Below are positions 1 through 5,608 of a DNA stretch of 8,487 nt, piece after piece. The DNA is taken from assembly GCA_023129655.1 (NCBI GenBank), contig JAGMBN010000050.1, forward strand, positions 1 to 8,487, given 5' to 3'. The position numbers and the translations under genes are program-made. The notes beneath the pieces are model-generated. The model saw nothing but the letters and a program-made list of their open reading frames with translations. It ran no database searches and was not told the origin of the DNA. The stretch is from a bacterium (GTDB lineage: Bacteria; JAHJDO01). Each line of letters begins with the position of its first letter. The first letter of the stretch is position 1.

Positions 1-1
1 G

Positions 2-847
2 GCAATTCATGTTACTGTTAATTCTTTAGGCGAACGTACAGGCAATGCTTCTTTGGGCGAGGTTGCAGCGAATATTCATGATAATACGGAATGCGAGACG
101 CATATTGTTGAAAAAAAGATTATTTCTGCCAGTAAATTAGTAGAAACTTTTTCAGGTAAAAGAGTTGCCGCAAATACACCGATTGTCGGTCAGGACGTTT
201 TTACGCAAACCAGTGGAATTCATGCTGATGGAGATAAGAAGGCAAATTTATACGCAAATCCGCTTTTGCCTGAAAGATTTGGCAGGAAAAGGACATATGC
301 TCTTGGTAAACTGAGCGGAAAAGCTTCATTAGATCAAAATTTGACTGAATTAGGAATAGAGCTTACTGAAAAAAACAAGAAAAAAGTTCTGCAGGAGATA
401 ATCCAGCTTGGTGATAAAAAGGAATCAATTACAATAGAGGATCTGCCTTTTATAATTGCCGACGTGCTTGAGATAGGAGAAGGGAATCTAGTTCAAATTA
501 CGGATTGTATTGTGACAAGTGGAAAGGGAATTTTGCCAACAGCGTCATTTGTCCTTCGATATGGAGAACAGAAAATAAGGGAGTCTGCGTCCGGTAATGG
601 AGGTTATGACGCTTTTATGTATGCGTTAAAAAAAGCATGTAGCAGAATAAAACTCTCTATGCCGGAATTAATTGATTATGAAGTTAGAATTCCTCCTGGA
701 GGGAAAACAAGCGCTTTAGTTGAAACATTGATAGTGTGGTCCGCCAAAGACAAGGTTTTTAAAACTATCGGCGTTGATTCTGATCAGATTATAGCAGCTA
801 TTAAAGCCTCTGAGAGGATGCTGAATATTATTGCGCGAGAAGCATAG
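2..847 (+). CDS. leuA: Alpha-isopropylmalate synthase family enzyme (LeuA-like), C-terminal part, cut by window edge
   Basis: The reading frame is open to the left edge, so only the last 281 residues are present; the TTG at 53 is not the real start, because in-frame residues AIHVTVNSLGERTGNASL precede it. The family condenses acetyl-CoA with a 2-oxo acid (2-oxoisovalerate in leucine synthesis, pyruvate in citramalate synthases) in the cytoplasm. The GERTGN segment is the end of the TIM-barrel active site; the catalytic HxH metal motif lies outside the window. The stretch with SGIHADGDKKANLY and LLPERFGRKR followed by ALGKLSGKA resembles, from memory, the LeuA subtype of Bacteroidetes-like bacteria rather than E. 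coli LeuA. The last ~130 residues form the LeuA_dimer allosteric domain (feedback-inhibitor binding), with the GNGGYDA and PPGGKTSALVET segments. Leucine, citramalate or related function cannot be decided without the N-terminal half. It ends 2 bases before map, so the two are probably cotranscribed. Confidence 0.88.
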   Translation, partial: AIHVTVNSLGERTGNASLGEVAANIHDNTECETHIVEKKIISASKLVETFSGKRVAANTPIVGQDVFTQTSGIHADGDKKANLYANPLLPERFGRKRTYALGKLSGKASLDQNLTELGIELTEKNKKKVLQEIIQLGDKKESITIEDLPFIIADVLEIGEGNLVQITDCIVTSGKGILPTASFVLRYGEQKIRESASGNGGYDAFMYALKKACSRIKLSMPELIDYEVRIPPGGKTSALVETLIVWSAKDKVFKTIGVDSDQIIAAIKASERMLNIIAREA

Positions 848-849
848 CT

Positions 850-1596
850 ATGGTTTATTACAAATCAGCGGAAGAAATAGAACTTATACGCGCAAGCTGT
901 CAATTAACTGCGCAAACCTTGAATTATATTTCCGAACATATTAAGTCTGGTATTTCCACTCTTTATTTAGATGGATTAGCTGAAGACTATATTAGAAGTT
1001 TTGACGCAGTTCCGTCTTTTTTGGGTTACAAAGGATATCCAAACACCATATGCGCTTCCGTTAATGATATGGTAGTTCATGGAATACCAAGAAAAAATAA
1101 AATCTTGAGAGAAGGCGATATAATAACTGTAGATGTCGGTGTTTGCAAGAATGGTTATTACGGAGATAAAGCAATTACCTATCCTGTTGGAGATATATCT
1201 TCTCTTGCAGGAAAACTTGTTGAAGTTACAAAGAAAGCATTGGACATTGGCATTAATGAAGCAGTGGAAAATAACAGATTGGGTGACATTGGTAACGCTA
1301 TTCAGACCTATGTTGAGAAACAGGGTTTTTCAGCTGTAAGAGATTTTGTTGGCCATGGCATAGGATCCAGCGCTCATGAAGACCCGCAGGTGCAGCACTT
1401 TGGTAAATCAGGCACAGGACTAACTCTCAAGAAAGGACTGGTAATAGCAATAGAGCCCATGATCAACGCAGGATCATATCAAACAAAGGTGCTGTCAGAT
1501 AAATGGACAGCTGTCAGCTCTGACGGCAGCTTGTCTGCGCAGTTTGAACATGTTGTAGCTATTACTGATAACGGGACAGAAATTCTCACGAAATAA
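850..1596 (+). CDS. map: Methionine aminopeptidase, type I
   Basis: This cytosolic dinuclear-metal protease removes the initiator methionine from nascent proteins. At 248 residues it has the usual length of the compact type I enzyme, with no zinc-finger or SH3-binding N-terminal extension. All expected active-site residues are visible: His77 in VVHGIP, the metal ligands Asp95 (VDVG) and Asp106 (YYGDKA), His169 in FVGHGIG, Glu202 in AIEPM and Glu233 in FEHVVAI. Each is offset by two from its E. coli counterpart (79, 97, 108, 171, 204, 235), so the start at 850 fits the family well. The ATG follows the leuA stop by 2 bases and has only a weak purine stretch upstream, which suggests translational coupling. 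Its stop lies 4 bases from the stop of the convergent sigma factor gene. Confidence 0.97.
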   Translation: MVYYKSAEEIELIRASCQLTAQTLNYISEHIKSGISTLYLDGLAEDYIRSFDAVPSFLGYKGYPNTICASVNDMVVHGIPRKNKILREGDIITVDVGVCKNGYYGDKAITYPVGDISSLAGKLVEVTKKALDIGINEAVENNRLGDIGNAIQTYVEKQGFSAVRDFVGHGIGSSAHEDPQVQHFGKSGTGLTLKKGLVIAIEPMINAGSYQTKVLSDKWTAVSSDGSLSAQFEHVVAITDNGTEILTK

Positions 1597-1600
1597 TTCG

Positions 1601-2353
1601 TTAGCTAAAAACCCCTTTTAATCTTGACAGCGCCTGACGCAGGAGCCGAGAAACGTGCATTTGAGAAAGTCTTAAGCGGGCAGCGATCTCTGTCTGTGAA
1701 AAGTCTTCATAGAAAAAGAGATCAATGATAACTTTTTCCCGAGGAGGCAGGGAAGATATGGCTTCTTTTATATCTAACCGTTCAAGCACTGTTTTAAGCC
1801 CTTCATCTTCAGCGCCAATGTAATCCTCTAAAAAAAAGCTTTGGCCATCGTTATCTGATTTCCGCTGAGCATTTAAAGAGATAGGCTGATAGGCATAGCC
1901 TGATTCCATGGCTTCTGTGATCTTTTCAACGGGAACGTTCAATTCCTCGGATATTTCTGAAATAGTGGGAGAATGAGCTAATTCTTTACTGAGTTTTTCA
2001 ATGGCTTTTTGAATACGGGCATTCAGTTCTTTCAAACTTCTGGGCACTTGTACCATCCAGCCCTGATCCCTGAAATATCTTTTTATCTCTCCAAGAATAT
2101 AATGAGTGGCAAAAGTGCTGAACGCTGCCTTTTCTTTAGGATCATATCTGTCCAGAGCGTTGATAAGTCCGATAGTCCCTACTGAAACCAGGGACTCCAT
2201 GGATTTTCCTCTATTGTAAAATCTCCTGCTCAATTTAGCCACAAGTTCTCTGTGCATTAATATCAACTCTTCGCGAATTTGCTTATCTCTGGTTTTAGAG
2301 AATTTGATAAGAAGAACTTTAATGGACTGCTTGCGATTTTTGGCAAGGGTCAT
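1601..2353 (-). CDS. sigB: RNA polymerase sigma factor, SigB/SigF/SigG type (general stress or sporulation class)
   Basis: A group 3 sigma-70 family factor of 250 residues from the chosen start, close to the ~260 of Bacillus SigB. Region 2 covers about residues 28-100, with SVGTIGLINALDRYDP (core binding) and FATHYILGEIKRYFRDQ, followed by the typical VQVPRSLKEL link. Region 3 is about 105-185. Region 4 is about 195-247, with LPPREKVIIDL and a helix-turn-helix at about 219-240 ending SQMHVSRL, the SigB/F/G signature. The frame is open further upstream to a GTG at 2422, but that start would overlap the preceding anti-sigma gene by 64 bases; the ATG at 2353 lies 5 bases after that gene's stop and begins where family similarity begins. 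Neither start has a strong ribosome site, so translation is probably coupled to rsbW. It should be held inactive by the RsbW-like protein encoded just upstream. Confidence 0.93.
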   Translation of the reverse strand: MTLAKNRKQSIKVLLIKFSKTRDKQIREELILMHRELVAKLSRRFYNRGKSMESLVSVGTIGLINALDRYDPKEKAAFSTFATHYILGEIKRYFRDQGWMVQVPRSLKELNARIQKAIEKLSKELAHSPTISEISEELNVPVEKITEAMESGYAYQPISLNAQRKSDNDGQSFFLEDYIGAEDEGLKTVLERLDIKEAISSLPPREKVIIDLFFYEDFSQTEIAARLRLSQMHVSRLLRQALSRLKGVFS

Positions 2354-2358
2354 GATTT

Positions 2359-2778
2359 TTATCTGGTGGAGAGTCTTTTTTCCATTATAATCTCGCATCC
2401 TTTCTGGGGCTGTGAATGGCACTCCAGCCTGTCAGTCAGAGTTTTCATAAGGAATAATCCCAACCCCTTTCCCTTGCTTTTTTTCTGATGTTCCAGCAGG
2501 ATATTATTATCACATCCTTTGCCGTAATCTCTTACTTTTATGACTATTTTATCAGGATACACCAAAAACGTTAATTGAACTGATCCTTTTTGATTACACT
2601 CATCATATCCATGACTGACAGCATTATTAAAAGCCTCGCCAAGACAAAGTTTCATATCTTCTATCTCATCCACAGTAAAATTCATGCGCTGAGTAACTCC
2701 GGATAGAGCCAGGCGCGCAGTGGTAGCGTATTTTAAATCTGAGGGAAACTTCAGTTCAATTATTTCATGGGAGTTCAT
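2359..2778 (-). CDS. rsbW: Anti-sigma factor serine kinase, RsbW/SpoIIAB type
   Basis: A GHKL ATPase of 139 residues, the standard length for RsbW/SpoIIAB. Such proteins bind the cognate sigma factor and also phosphorylate a serine in the STAS antagonist. The Bergerat ATP fold is complete: N-box EAFNNAVSHGY (48-58, magnesium-binding Asn52), G1 box RDYGKGCD (83-90) and G2 box GKGLGLFLMKTL (103-114). There are no membrane segments. Its ATG overlaps the TGA of the phosphatase gene (ATGA) and is preceded by a strong GGAGG site about 9 bases upstream. Placement directly before the sigma gene matches the Bacillus rsbW-sigB order. It is expected to hold the sigma factor until the STAS protein encoded at 4164-4526 is dephosphorylated. 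General GHKL phosphotransfer to a response regulator is unlikely because no phospho-acceptor histidine domain is present. Confidence 0.93.
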   Translation of the reverse strand: MNSHEIIELKFPSDLKYATTARLALSGVTQRMNFTVDEIEDMKLCLGEAFNNAVSHGYDECNQKGSVQLTFLVYPDKIVIKVRDYGKGCDNNILLEHQKKSKGKGLGLFLMKTLTDRLECHSQPQKGCEIIMEKRLSTR

Positions 2779-3698
2779 GCAATATCCTCCTTGTGTCTCT
2801 TTAATAAAACCAGTGTCATGTCATCAAACCTGCTATGAGGCGCAGCAAAATCATGCACTGCTTCAAATATCTTTCTAATCTGTTTTTTTGCGGTTAAATG
2901 ATGATGCTTAACCAATAATTTAGACAGTCTTTCATTTCCAAAAAATTCTTTGCGGGAATTTGTGGTTTCCGTTATTCCGTCAGTAAAAAAAAGAATTTCA
3001 TCTCCTGCCTTAAGAGAAACTTGTTTTTCCCGAAGATGAATATTCTTCAGTTTACCCAATACTGTGCCGTCAGTTTCTATTGAACGACAGCCTCCTGAAC
3101 CGTTAGAGTAAACAAGAGGATAAGAGTGTCCGGCTCTGGCAAAGCAAAAGTTTCCCGAGGAAAGATCCAGTATCCCATATATCATAGAAACAAAGCGAGT
3201 GGAATGTCTTCCTATAAAAGGAGTTATTTCTTGGTTTATCTTTTGCAAAGTTTCTTTTGGCGAGAGAGTGTTTGCAGCAGTTATCTCCTTTAAAACACCT
3301 ACGCACAAAGTCATTAAAAGAGCTGCTGGCACACCGCTGCCAGCCACGTCTCCTATACAGACGGCAAATTTATTCTCGGACTTTCTGTATGACCTGTAGA
3401 AATAGAAATCTCCTCCAACCGCTTTTCCCGATATCATTTTACCCGCTATCTCTATTCCATGAAGTTTGGGAGTTTTACGAGGCAAAAATCTCTTTTGTAC
3501 TCCTGAAGCTACTTTTAATTCCTGCTTTCCCCTGTCCAGCTCCTCTTGCAGGCTGGCATATGAATCTCTTAATTCCTTATATAGCGCTCTCAGCAGTTTA
3601 TCATCTCTTTTGTACTTGGCTTCATCTACAAGATATCTTAGCTTTAGTTTGTTATACTTTTCCCGTAGAACATTCAGCTTAAGCTTTTCGTCTTTCAT
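2775..3698 (-). CDS. PP2C-type serine phosphatase, SpoIIE/RsbU family, with N-terminal coiled coil
   Basis: This protein of 307 residues is predicted to dephosphorylate the phospho-STAS antagonist and so turn the sigma factor on. Residues 1 to about 65 are highly charged with heptad-like leucines (coiled coil). The catalytic domain covers about 66-301: VASGVQKRFLP leads in, followed by VGGDFYFY (Asp97), IGDVAGSGVPAALL (Asp117), FTDGITE (Asp240) and FDDMTLVLL (Asp292/293), the metal-binding aspartates of the family. It has no PAS, GAF, HAMP or transmembrane segment and no recognisable RsbT-binding domain, so its input probably comes through the coiled coil. The gene upstream encodes a single-domain response regulator that also ends in a coiled coil, so a receiver-phosphatase complex is an attractive inference. 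The start ATG is 19 bases after the receiver gene, with a weak AGAAAGAG site. It overlaps rsbW by 4 bases. Confidence 0.92.
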   Translation of the reverse strand: MKDEKLKLNVLREKYNKLKLRYLVDEAKYKRDDKLLRALYKELRDSYASLQEELDRGKQELKVASGVQKRFLPRKTPKLHGIEIAGKMISGKAVGGDFYFYRSYRKSENKFAVCIGDVAGSGVPAALLMTLCVGVLKEITAANTLSPKETLQKINQEITPFIGRHSTRFVSMIYGILDLSSGNFCFARAGHSYPLVYSNGSGGCRSIETDGTVLGKLKNIHLREKQVSLKAGDEILFFTDGITETTNSRKEFFGNERLSKLLVKHHHLTAKKQIRKIFEAVHDFAAPHSRFDDMTLVLLKRHKEDIA

Positions 3699-3717
3699 GA
3701 CGCTCTTTCTAAATATG

Positions 3718-4158
3718 TTATATCAGTTTTCCCTGCTCTTCAAGCTTGCTTCTCATTTCACTTATTTCATTCTGCATCTGTTTCAGACGAAAAGCGTGTT
3801 TGACATCCAGCTTGATCTTGTTTACCGGACACGGCTTATTGATAAAATCATAGGCACCCGACTTCATAGCTTCTTCAACGCGCTGAATGCTTCCGTAAGC
3901 GGTTAGAACAATCACAGTTATATCCTTATCCATTTTTCGCGCTTTTTTTAATGTCTCTATTCCATCCAGTTCCCCTCGCAATTTAATGTCCAGCAAAATT
4001 AAATCTATCGTGGAGGTTCCCTTATCCTTTAAAATTTTCAATCCTTCTTCTCCTTTTGAAGCAGTAAAGATACTGTATCCTTCTTGGGAGAGAGCCATTT
4101 TTAACAGCCTTAAAAAATCACGGTCATCTTCTATGATTAAAATATTTTCTTTGCTCAT
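3718..4158 (-). CDS. Stand-alone receiver-domain response regulator with C-terminal coiled coil
   Basis: A CheY-like receiver of 146 residues with the full phosphorylation site: acidic Glu10/Asp11/Asp12 in IIEDDRD, phospho-acceptor Asp57 in LILLDIKL, switch Thr86 in VLTAYG and Lys108 in INKPCP. Residues 1 to about 122 are receiver; about 122-146 are a charged, probably coiled-coil tail (RLKQMQNEISEMRSKLEEQ). No DNA-binding or enzymatic output domain follows, so it acts by protein contact. Its position between the STAS gene (5-base gap) and the PP2C phosphatase gene is unusual compared with Bacillus rsbV-rsbW-sigB. It suggests the receiver controls the phosphatase, with the histidine kinase at about 5609-6403 as probable phosphate donor. 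Both suggestions are inferred from context. The ribosome site (AATTGAG) is weak, consistent with coupling to the STAS gene. Confidence 0.92.
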   Translation of the reverse strand: MSKENILIIEDDRDFLRLLKMALSQEGYSIFTASKGEEGLKILKDKGTSTIDLILLDIKLRGELDGIETLKKARKMDKDITVIVLTAYGSIQRVEEAMKSGAYDFINKPCPVNKIKLDVKHAFRLKQMQNEISEMRSKLEEQGKLI

Positions 4159-4163
4159 CTCAA

Positions 4164-4526
4164 TTATCTATTTTCCTTATCATCAATCGCTTTTTGCATC
4201 TTTTCCCGGTCCGAAAAACATTGAAAACTCTGGAACAATCCTGTAATCTCAAAAAACCGATAAGCTCCTGATTCACGGGATATCACAAGCCACAGATCAC
4301 CTTTGTTTTTTCGCAGGTAACTGAGTCTTCCCAATAAAGCGCCTATGCCCTGAGAGTCCATATAGGTAGTATTTTCTAAGTCAACTATTATGTTATACTT
4401 TTTTTGATCTGTTATCTCTTTAAACATTTTCTTAACTTCGCTGCTATTGTAGGCATCCAGTTCTCCGTGCACGACAATCAAAAAACGCTCTGATCCTAAT
4501 TCCTCCTTCTCTACCCTAAAGTCCAT
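4164..4526 (-). CDS. rsbV: Anti-anti-sigma factor, STAS domain (RsbV/SpoIIAA type)
   Basis: A 120-residue single STAS domain. In this family an unphosphorylated antagonist binds the RsbW-like kinase and releases the sigma factor; phosphorylation of one serine blocks this. The diagnostic segment is IIVDLENTTYMDSQGIGALL, where Ser58 in the MDSQG loop is the expected phosphorylation site. The start of beta strand 1 (LIVVHGELDAYNS) is also clear, supporting the ATG at 4526. That ATG has an AGGGGA ribosome site with a 7-base spacer. An extended -10 promoter lies 30-60 bases upstream, so this may be the first gene of a five-gene unit ending in the sigma factor. A C-terminal segment after about 105 (REKMQKAIDDKENR) is charged and may extend beyond the fold. 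Confidence 0.93.
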   Translation of the reverse strand: MDFRVEKEELGSERFLIVVHGELDAYNSSEVKKMFKEITDQKKYNIIVDLENTTYMDSQGIGALLGRLSYLRKNKGDLWLVISRESGAYRFFEITGLFQSFQCFSDREKMQKAIDDKENR

Positions 4527-4584
4527 AATTGTCCCCTTTTTTATTGTTCATGACATTTATAGCACAAACTTTTCCTTGAGACAA
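4527..4584 (-). promoter_or_regulatory. Extended -10 housekeeping-type promoter and RBS before the STAS gene
   Basis: On the minus strand TTGTCT (4584-4579) is followed after exactly 17 bases by TATAAA (4561-4556), preceded by TGC, the extended -10 element. The -35 matches 4 of 6 and the -10 matches 5 of 6 consensus bases. The -10 is 29 bases upstream of the rsbV ATG, giving a short leader that contains the AGGGGA ribosome site. It lies in the 79-base gap after the 78-aa gene, the largest gap between the transporter and the sigma gene. It would give sigma-independent basal expression of the partner-switching genes. Confidence 0.55.
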
Positions 4585-4605
4585 TTATTATAATTCCACA
4601 TCTTG

Positions 4606-4842
4606 TTATCTTAGATTCTCTGCTATCTTTATAATCAATTTTTTCTTACTATCCTCTTTCGTAAGAACTCCTTTTATAAGTTTCCCTCTTGTAGCTGCGT
4701 CATCCTCAAGATAATCAGACAACTTGTTTCCCATTTCCTCTGCTAATCTCCTTATCACGCGCGGGTCTTTGGCTATTTCAAATGCTACTGCATCAGCCAG
4801 GTGATCATTATAGAGAAGTTTAGATACAATTGATGCGTTCAT
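4606..4842 (-). CDS. Small unknown protein, 78 aa
   Basis: I do not recognise a family. The frame is open up to 5025, but the ATG at 4842 is preceded by a near-perfect ribosome site (AAAGGAGGTGA at 4861-4851), which decides the start. The product is soluble, charged and likely helical: it opens MNASIVSKLLYNDHLADAVA and contains DPRVIRRLAEEMGNKLSDYLEDD, and ends basic (KKKLIIKIAENLR). No signal peptide, membrane segment or cysteine is seen. The start overlaps the end of the 80-aa gene by 23 bases, implying cotranslation. It is followed by a 79-base gap and the rsbV promoter. Its place downstream of a SigB-type promoter and just upstream of the STAS gene makes a regulatory or stress role plausible, but no function can be named. 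Confidence 0.75.
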   Translation of the reverse strand: MNASIVSKLLYNDHLADAVAFEIAKDPRVIRRLAEEMGNKLSDYLEDDAATRGKLIKGVLTKEDSKKKLIIKIAENLR

Positions 4843-5062
4843 GTTCAACTTCACCTCCTTTATCTGCTGTTTTTGCTCTTTGAATAAATGAAACAAAACT
4901 GGTTTTGATTTTTTTCTTAAAACAAGGATCATCACAGATGCAGTCTTCCACTTCATGCAGAATTTTACTTGCCACCGTGTGCAACAGATGCGTCTCTTTT
5001 TCAGCGCGCTCCACTGCTTTCCCAATCGTCTCTCTGTCTATTTCCCAATTTTTAATACTCAT
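4820..5062 (-). CDS. Small unknown protein with a CxCx3C cluster, 80 aa
   Basis: No family is recognised. The ATG at 5062 has a good AGGAGGG ribosome site about 9 bases upstream, and a SigB-consensus promoter lies 30-55 bases upstream, so this is probably the first gene of a sigma-autoregulated transcript. The first 40 residues are helical and charged (IDRETIGKAVERAEKETHLL); then come Cys41, Cys43 and Cys47 in the segment DCICDDPCFKKK, with His28 and His36 nearby and a further Cys79. That spacing could bind a metal or act as a thiol redox sensor, but it does not match a family I can name. The tail (AKTADKGGEVEHERINCI) overlaps the next gene and its ribosome site, so its end may be less constrained. 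Confidence 0.7.
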   Translation of the reverse strand: MSIKNWEIDRETIGKAVERAEKETHLLHTVASKILHEVEDCICDDPCFKKKIKTSFVSFIQRAKTADKGGEVEHERINCI

Positions 5063-5091
5063 TTCCGTTTCCCTCCTATTCTATTATTCTT

Positions 5092-5117
5092 ATACCCATT
5101 TTGAGCTGAATTTAAAC
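5092..5117 (-). promoter_or_regulatory. SigB-consensus promoter (GTTTAA-N14-GGGTAT)
   Basis: Read on the minus strand, GTTTAA (5117-5112) and GGGTAT (5097-5092) are separated by 14 bases. Both hexamers are exact matches to the published Bacillus subtilis SigB consensus, and the spacing is within its normal range. The -10 is 29 bases upstream of the 80-aa gene start, leaving room for a short leader with its AGGAGGG site. A SigB-type sigma factor is encoded in the same gene run, so positive autoregulation is the natural reading, as at the internal promoter of the Bacillus sigB operon. Use by this organism's sigma factor is inferred from similarity. Confidence 0.72.
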
Positions 5118-5120
5118 AAA

Positions 5121-5160
5121 CTCATCCCCCCTGCCCCTTCTCTTGACAGAGAAGGGGAGA
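5121..5160 (-). repeat. Intergenic hairpin repeat, copy 1
   Basis: A perfect 10-bp stem (CCCCTTCTCT at 5134-5143 with AGAGAAGGGG at 5148-5157) encloses the loop TGAC and is preceded by CTCATCCCCCCTG. Copy 2 at 5561-5590 has the same flank type, same loop and same orientation but a different stem sequence that still pairs. No U-run follows on the minus strand, so it is not a standard terminator. It lies inside the 3' end of the 143-aa gene and touches the SigB-type promoter. It belongs to the general class of short palindromic intergenic repeats; no family name can be given. Confidence 0.75.
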
Positions 5161-5553
5161 GTTGAATATTTGCAGGAATTTTTTTTTGTTATTGGCAAAA
5201 ATTAATAGGTAGATTGATTTGATCACGTTTTCCTCTTCATCGGCATATCTCTTAATCCATTCTAAGGCGGCTTTTCCACTGTCAGGATTATTTCCTATGT
5301 CTTCTTTCATATCCATAATTTCTAAACGAAGATACTCTTTGAGGTCTATTTTAGACGGACTGTAGATCAGTTCTATTATTGAACCTTCATAGCTTCTATC
5401 CTGCTCAAGATGTTCTTTCTCAATCTCCTTCTTGTGCATGGATATGTATTTGTACAACCCTTCTTCCAATACTTCCCGTTCCTGAGAGAATTCAGGGGAA
5501 AGTATCCTCTTCTGCTCAAACAGAATATCAAGCCGCTCTTTGCGATATTTCAT
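5122..5553 (-). CDS. Unknown charged protein, 143 aa, with repeat-derived C-terminus
   Basis: No family is recognised. The protein is rich in Lys and Glu and predicted helical; it begins MKYRKERLDILFEQKR, has a glutamate-rich middle (KKEIEKEHLEQDR) and a conserved-looking core (DLKEYLRLEIMDMKEDI, then GKAALEWIKRYADEEENVIKSIYLLIFAN). There is no signal peptide or membrane segment. The last 12 codons and the stop (5160-5122) lie in hairpin repeat copy 1, so the tail SPLLCQEKGQGG is almost certainly not ancestral and the original protein probably ended near KKFLQIFN. The ATG at 5553 is preceded by AGGGTGAG, which belongs to the flank of repeat copy 2. It sits between the histidine kinase and the two small genes; it could be an accessory regulator, but nothing in the sequence shows that. 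Confidence 0.72.
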   Translation of the reverse strand: MKYRKERLDILFEQKRILSPEFSQEREVLEEGLYKYISMHKKEIEKEHLEQDRSYEGSIIELIYSPSKIDLKEYLRLEIMDMKEDIGNNPDSGKAALEWIKRYADEEENVIKSIYLLIFANNKKKFLQIFNSPLLCQEKGQGG

Positions 5554-5560
5554 AAATTAA

Positions 5561-5590
5561 CTCACCCTGACCCTCTCTTGACAGAGAGGG
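5561..5590 (-). repeat. Intergenic hairpin repeat, copy 2
   Basis: An 8-bp perfect stem (CCCTCTCT at 5571-5578 with AGAGAGGG at 5583-5590) encloses TGAC, preceded by CTCACCCTGA. Compared with copy 1, stem bases differ on both arms so that pairing is kept. It fills the gap between the kinase stop and the 143-aa gene, and its CTCACCCT flank, read on the minus strand, supplies the AGGGTGAG sequence in front of the ATG. No terminator U-run follows. Confidence 0.72.
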
Positions 5591-5608
5591 AAAAAGGAAA
5601 TTCCTATA

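Noticed and set aside
2..1596. A link between the leuA-map genes and the sigma system
   Set aside because: Opposite strand, housekeeping functions and tail-to-tail arrangement; no shared regulatory site is visible.
1602..1622. Bidirectional terminator between map and the sigma gene (TAAAAA CCCC TTTTA)
   Set aside because: Only a 5-bp AT stem inside the sigma coding end; too weak to call.
2354..2422. Longer sigma factor beginning at the GTG at 2422
   Set aside because: It would overlap the anti-sigma gene by 64 bases and adds 23 residues with no family similarity; the ATG at 2353 sits 5 bases after the upstream stop.
3199..3906. Plus-strand open frames opposite the phosphatase and receiver genes
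   Set aside because: They are antisense shadows of genes with full catalytic motifs, with low-complexity Ser/Phe/Leu composition and no ribosome sites.
4843..5025. N-terminal extension of the 78-aa protein up to 5025
   Set aside because: The extension is a shadow of the 80-aa gene with shadow-like composition (Arg, Trp and Cys rich), and the near-perfect ribosome site fits only the ATG at 4842.
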